64,000 bases of DNA, from NCBI RefSeq assembly GCF_001937195.1, contig NZ_MSDO01000009.1, positions 124,001 to 188,000 on the forward strand, read 5' to 3'. Under the pieces are notes generated by a model. The model saw only the letters and a list, made by a program, of their open reading frames with translations. It was not told the DNA's origin and made no database searches. The stretch comes from Salinicola socius. Its GTDB lineage: Bacteria; Pseudomonadota; Gammaproteobacteria; Pseudomonadales; Halomonadaceae. This document shows, one piece after another, positions 61,516 through 64,000 of the stretch; position 1 is the first letter of the stretch; each line of letters opens with the position of its first letter. The position numbers and the translations under genes were made by a program.

Positions 61516-62193
61516 TTATCGCTCCTGGCTGCGGCGCTGTTGCAGACGCTGCATCGACGCCACCAGGTCGTTGAACCGTTCACCCTGGATCTGCACATGC
61601 GCCTTGATGGCCGCTTCCGCAGCGTCGGCATCGCCGCGTTCCAGCGCTGCCATGATCGCTTCGTGCTCGTCGAAACTACCGGTGAGGCGGTGGCGGGCGT
61701 GCAACTGCAGACGACGATACGGCTTCAGGATGGCGTGCAGCCGCGCCGCTTCACGGGTCAGGAAGTCGTTGTGGCTGGCCTGATAGATCAGATGATGAAA
61801 GGTGCCGTTTTCGTAGTAGTAGCCGTCGGCATCGCCAGCCGCCATGCACTCGCGACAGGCGGTGTGGGCATCGCGCAAGGCGGCCAGTTCCTCCTGTGAC
61901 ATGCGTCGTGCCGCCAGGCGCGCGCACATCCCCTCCAGTTCTGCCATTACCTCGAAGCGTTCGACCAGCTCGGTCACGCTGAGCTGAGCGACGAAAGTCC
62001 CGCGCTTGGGGAGGACGCGAACCATGCCGGATGCCGCGAGTTGCTGCAGCGCCTCGCGAATTGGGGTACGCGAACAGTCGAACTCGCGAGCCAATGCTTC
62101 CGGGTCCAGTTTATCCCCCGGCGCATACTGACCATCGACGATGGCATCCTCGAGCAGGTCGCGAAGCCGCTGGGCATGCGGGGTGCGGGCCAT
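61516..62193 (-). CDS. GntR-family (FCD) regulator, probable MatR-type malonate regulator
   Basis: The protein has 225 residues. An N-terminal winged helix (LRDLLEDAIVDGQYAPGDKL, FDCSRTPIREALQQLAASG) is followed by a seven-helix FCD domain with metal-ligand histidines near FHHLIYQASHND and HARHRLTGSFDEHEAI. GGAGA precedes ATG 62193. It is divergent from malonyl-CoA decarboxylase and synthetase genes, as matR is from matABC in Rhizobium, so malonate-responsive control is likely. Confidence 0.9.
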   Translation of the reverse strand: MARTPHAQRLRDLLEDAIVDGQYAPGDKLDPEALAREFDCSRTPIREALQQLAASGMVRVLPKRGTFVAQLSVTELVERFEVMAELEGMCARLAARRMSQEELAALRDAHTACRECMAAGDADGYYYENGTFHHLIYQASHNDFLTREAARLHAILKPYRRLQLHARHRLTGSFDEHEAIMAALERGDADAAEAAIKAHVQIQGERFNDLVASMQRLQQRRSQER

Positions 62194-62237
62194 ATTAGAC
62201 TTTCTCCTATGTTGACACCGGGCGGGTAGCGGCATAA

Positions 62238-62253
62238 CTGTTATATATAACAG
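62238..62253. promoter_or_regulatory. Candidate operator of the GntR-family regulator
   Basis: CTGTTATATATAACAG, a perfect 16-bp palindrome in the divergent region between the regulator and malonyl-CoA decarboxylase. Confidence 0.65.
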
Positions 62254-62395
62254 AGCGATGACATGTATGTTAACAGTCGGTTCCCGGATTATCGGATTCC
62301 GACGGTCGCATTCCTCCGCCTCGCTCCGTTCAGCGCTTGCCGCTGCCGCCAACTCCGGTAGTGCAGGCTTCAGCCACAGACCCGAGAGGGCCGGC

Positions 62396-63754
62396 ATGAA
62401 CGTCAACATGAATTTTCTGCAGGATCTTCTCTCCAGCATCGGCCGCCGGACACGGGGTCAGCATCTTTCCGGCGGCGAGGGCGCCCCGAGTAGTCTGGCG
62501 AGGCTCACGTCGGTATGTGAAACCCTGATGCAGCCCGGTGGCGAGGCATCCCAGATTCTGATCGCCCAGGAGGCACTCGAGCGCTACGCCTCGCTCGGCG
62601 ACAGCGATCGTGTCGCTTTTTTCCAGTTGCTGGGGGAGCGCTACGCCGCCGAGCCCGACGCCATCCATCAGGCCTATGCGGCGTACCGTGACAACGGAGA
62701 CAACGCCAGTCTGCAGCAGCTGTTTGCAGCCTGTGAGCCACGCCGCCAGCATCTGTTACGTCGGCTCAATCTCTGCCCCGGCGGGACTTACGAGCTGGTC
62801 AAGATGCGTGCGGACCTGTTGCGCTGTCTCAAGACCAACCCCGAACTGGCGCCGCTGGATGCCGACTTCGATCATCTCTTCGCGTCCTGGTTCAACCGCG
62901 GGTTCCTGGTACTGGAGAGCATCGACTGGAATACGCCGGCGGCGGTGCTGGAAAAGATCATTCATTACGAGGCGGTACACGCGATCGGCGACTGGTCGGA
63001 TCTTCGCCGACGTCTGGACCCCGAGGATCGCCATTGCTACGCCTTCTTCCACCCGGCCACGGGCGACGAGCCGCTGATTTTCGTCGAGGTGGCGCTGTGC
63101 CGCGGTATCCCCAACAACATCCAGACGATTCTCGAAGGGGGCGACGAGGTGCGTCCGGAGGAGGCCGATACGGCCGCCTTCTACAGCATCAGCAACTGTC
63201 AGGCCGGCCTGCGCGGCATCTCGTTCGGCAACTTCCTGATCAAGCAGGTGGTGCAGGAGCTCAAGCGCGAGCTGCCCAATCTCGAAAACTTCGTGACCCT
63301 GTCTCCGGTGCCCGGTTTCGCCAGATGGCTGGCGGACGCGCGCGACAGCGGCGCCTGTCAACTGGCAGATGAAACCGCCAAGGGAGTCGATGAAGGCCGC
63401 TGGCTGGAAGACGCCAGGCTGCGCGACAAGCTCACACCCGAGATACGGGCTTTGGCGGCGCATTATCTGATCGATGCCAAGCGTGACAACGGCCTGCCGC
63501 TGGACCCGGTAGCCCGCTTTCACCTGGGCAACGGGGCCAGTCTGCATCGGCTCAACTGGCCGGGCGACAGCTCCGAGAACGGACGCCGTCAGTCCCACGG
63601 TCTGATGGTCAATTATCTCTACGAGCTCGATCGTATCGAGCAGAATCACGAAGCGTTCAGCCGCGAGGGTACGGTGGTCTGCACCAGCGAGATCCGTCGT
63701 GAGGCCAAGCAGGGGCGTTCGCGCTGCCGCCATGGCTCGCGAACCGATGCCTGA
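62396..63754 (+). CDS. matA: Malonyl-CoA decarboxylase
   Basis: Decarboxylates malonyl-CoA to acetyl-CoA. It has 452 residues, close to MatA (about 460). Family blocks: LLRRLNLCPGGTYELVKMR, FDHLFASWFNRGFLVLESIDW, HAIGDWSDLRRRL, FFHPATGDEPLIFVEVAL, FYSISNCQAGLRGISFGNFL, and LSPVPGFARWL followed later by HYLIDAKR and HLGNGASLHRLNW. The last two carry catalytic Ser/His candidates. ATG 62396 follows GAGAGGG. It is divergent from the regulator and 36 bp before the malonyl-CoA synthetase gene. Confidence 0.93.
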   Translation: MNVNMNFLQDLLSSIGRRTRGQHLSGGEGAPSSLARLTSVCETLMQPGGEASQILIAQEALERYASLGDSDRVAFFQLLGERYAAEPDAIHQAYAAYRDNGDNASLQQLFAACEPRRQHLLRRLNLCPGGTYELVKMRADLLRCLKTNPELAPLDADFDHLFASWFNRGFLVLESIDWNTPAAVLEKIIHYEAVHAIGDWSDLRRRLDPEDRHCYAFFHPATGDEPLIFVEVALCRGIPNNIQTILEGGDEVRPEEADTAAFYSISNCQAGLRGISFGNFLIKQVVQELKRELPNLENFVTLSPVPGFARWLADARDSGACQLADETAKGVDEGRWLEDARLRDKLTPEIRALAAHYLIDAKRDNGLPLDPVARFHLGNGASLHRLNWPGDSSENGRRQSHGLMVNYLYELDRIEQNHEAFSREGTVVCTSEIRREAKQGRSRCRHGSRTDA

Positions 63755-63790
63755 CCGGCCATGACCGTTTATCAAAGCAGGAGTGGTGGA

Positions 63791-64000
63791 ATGAATCAGA
63801 ATCTGTATCTGCAATTCTCGGGCAATTTCGAGCGCCACCCGGACAAGGTGTTGATCGACACCCCGAGCGGCGAGCGGTATCGCTATCGCGACGTGCTTTC
63901 CACCTCGCGGCGGATGGCAACGGTGCTGCGCGAAAGCGGCGTGGAACCGGGCGATCGCGTCGTGGTTCAGGTCGACAAGAGCCCGCAGGCGATCATGCTG
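63791..64000 (+). CDS. matB: Malonyl-CoA synthetase (AMP-binding), 5' part
   Basis: The frame opens at ATG 63791 and runs off the window end; 70 residues are visible. MNQNLYLQFSGNFERHPDK and the following RYRYRDVLSTSRRMATVLRE plus GVEPGDRVVVQVDKSPQ are the typical start of an acyl-CoA synthetase. Neighbourhood with matA and a MatR-like regulator supports MatB, which makes malonyl-CoA from malonate. GGAG precedes the ATG. The assignment depends mainly on context. Confidence 0.75.
   Translation, partial: MNQNLYLQFSGNFERHPDKVLIDTPSGERYRYRDVLSTSRRMATVLRESGVEPGDRVVVQVDKSPQAIML

Overview
The window is dense, GC-rich bacterial chromosome. No rRNA, tRNA, phage, IS element or CRISPR array is visible. 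A BCCT transporter, an NtrC/sigma54-controlled nitrate assimilation cluster, a Pseudomonas-type mannitol operon, TrhO, GlnE, YchJ and DUF3581 homologues together suggest a gammaproteobacterium, most likely of the Halomonas/Salinicola/Kushneria group. That placement is inference from gene content, not a database result.

Layout. 1-7.3 kb: a SIR2-like gene (cut by the window edge) behind nadC, a sodium:solute symporter with a small membrane partner, an MFS exporter with a GlxA-type regulator, and an OprB-like porin. 7.3-15.5 kb: a tctCBA tricarboxylate-type transporter, glnE, yrbL and trhO. 15.6-21 kb: a compact six-gene operon (cyclodeaminase-family enzyme, OsmC, PaiB, acetyltransferase, rhodanese, acetyltransferase) divergent from a MocR regulator. 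21-25.2 kb: an MscS-type channel, ychJ, a DUF3581 gene, a potassium channel and a candidate small RNA.

25.2-39.1 kb is the most informative region: nitrate/nitrite/cyanate assimilation. One operon (FAD oxidoreductase-nirB-nirD-nirC-cynS) runs left and a second (nasA-cobA) runs right from a shared 654-bp control region. narK and the antiterminator gene nasR lie further right. All three structural units (nirBD-cynS, nasA-cobA, narK) have a sigma54 -24/-12 box, paired NtrC-like sites about three helical turns apart, a leader hairpin with the identical hexaloop AACGGC, and an intrinsic terminator just before the first gene. This fits nitrogen-limitation control plus nitrate-triggered NasR (ANTAR) antitermination. 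Four proteins of the cluster (NasA, CobA, NirB, NirD) also carry in-frame tandem repeats of 15-30 bp.

39.4-53.4 kb: small PepSY-type envelope proteins beside a two-component system, then a LacI regulator divergent from a mannitol/polyol operon mtlEFGKDY, followed by transaldolase. 53.4-53.7 kb holds a nested palindromic element. 53.7-59.2 kb: an LLM flavin oxidoreductase, then a five-gene operon (thermostable-hemolysin-family GNAT-like protein, AMP-dependent ligase, haem-oxygenase-like diiron oxidase, SDR, TPR protein) that looks like an uncharacterised lipid-type biosynthetic pathway. 59.4-64 kb: a BCCT transporter, a tiny membrane protein, and a GntR regulator divergent from malonyl-CoA decarboxylase and the start of a malonyl-CoA synthetase gene.
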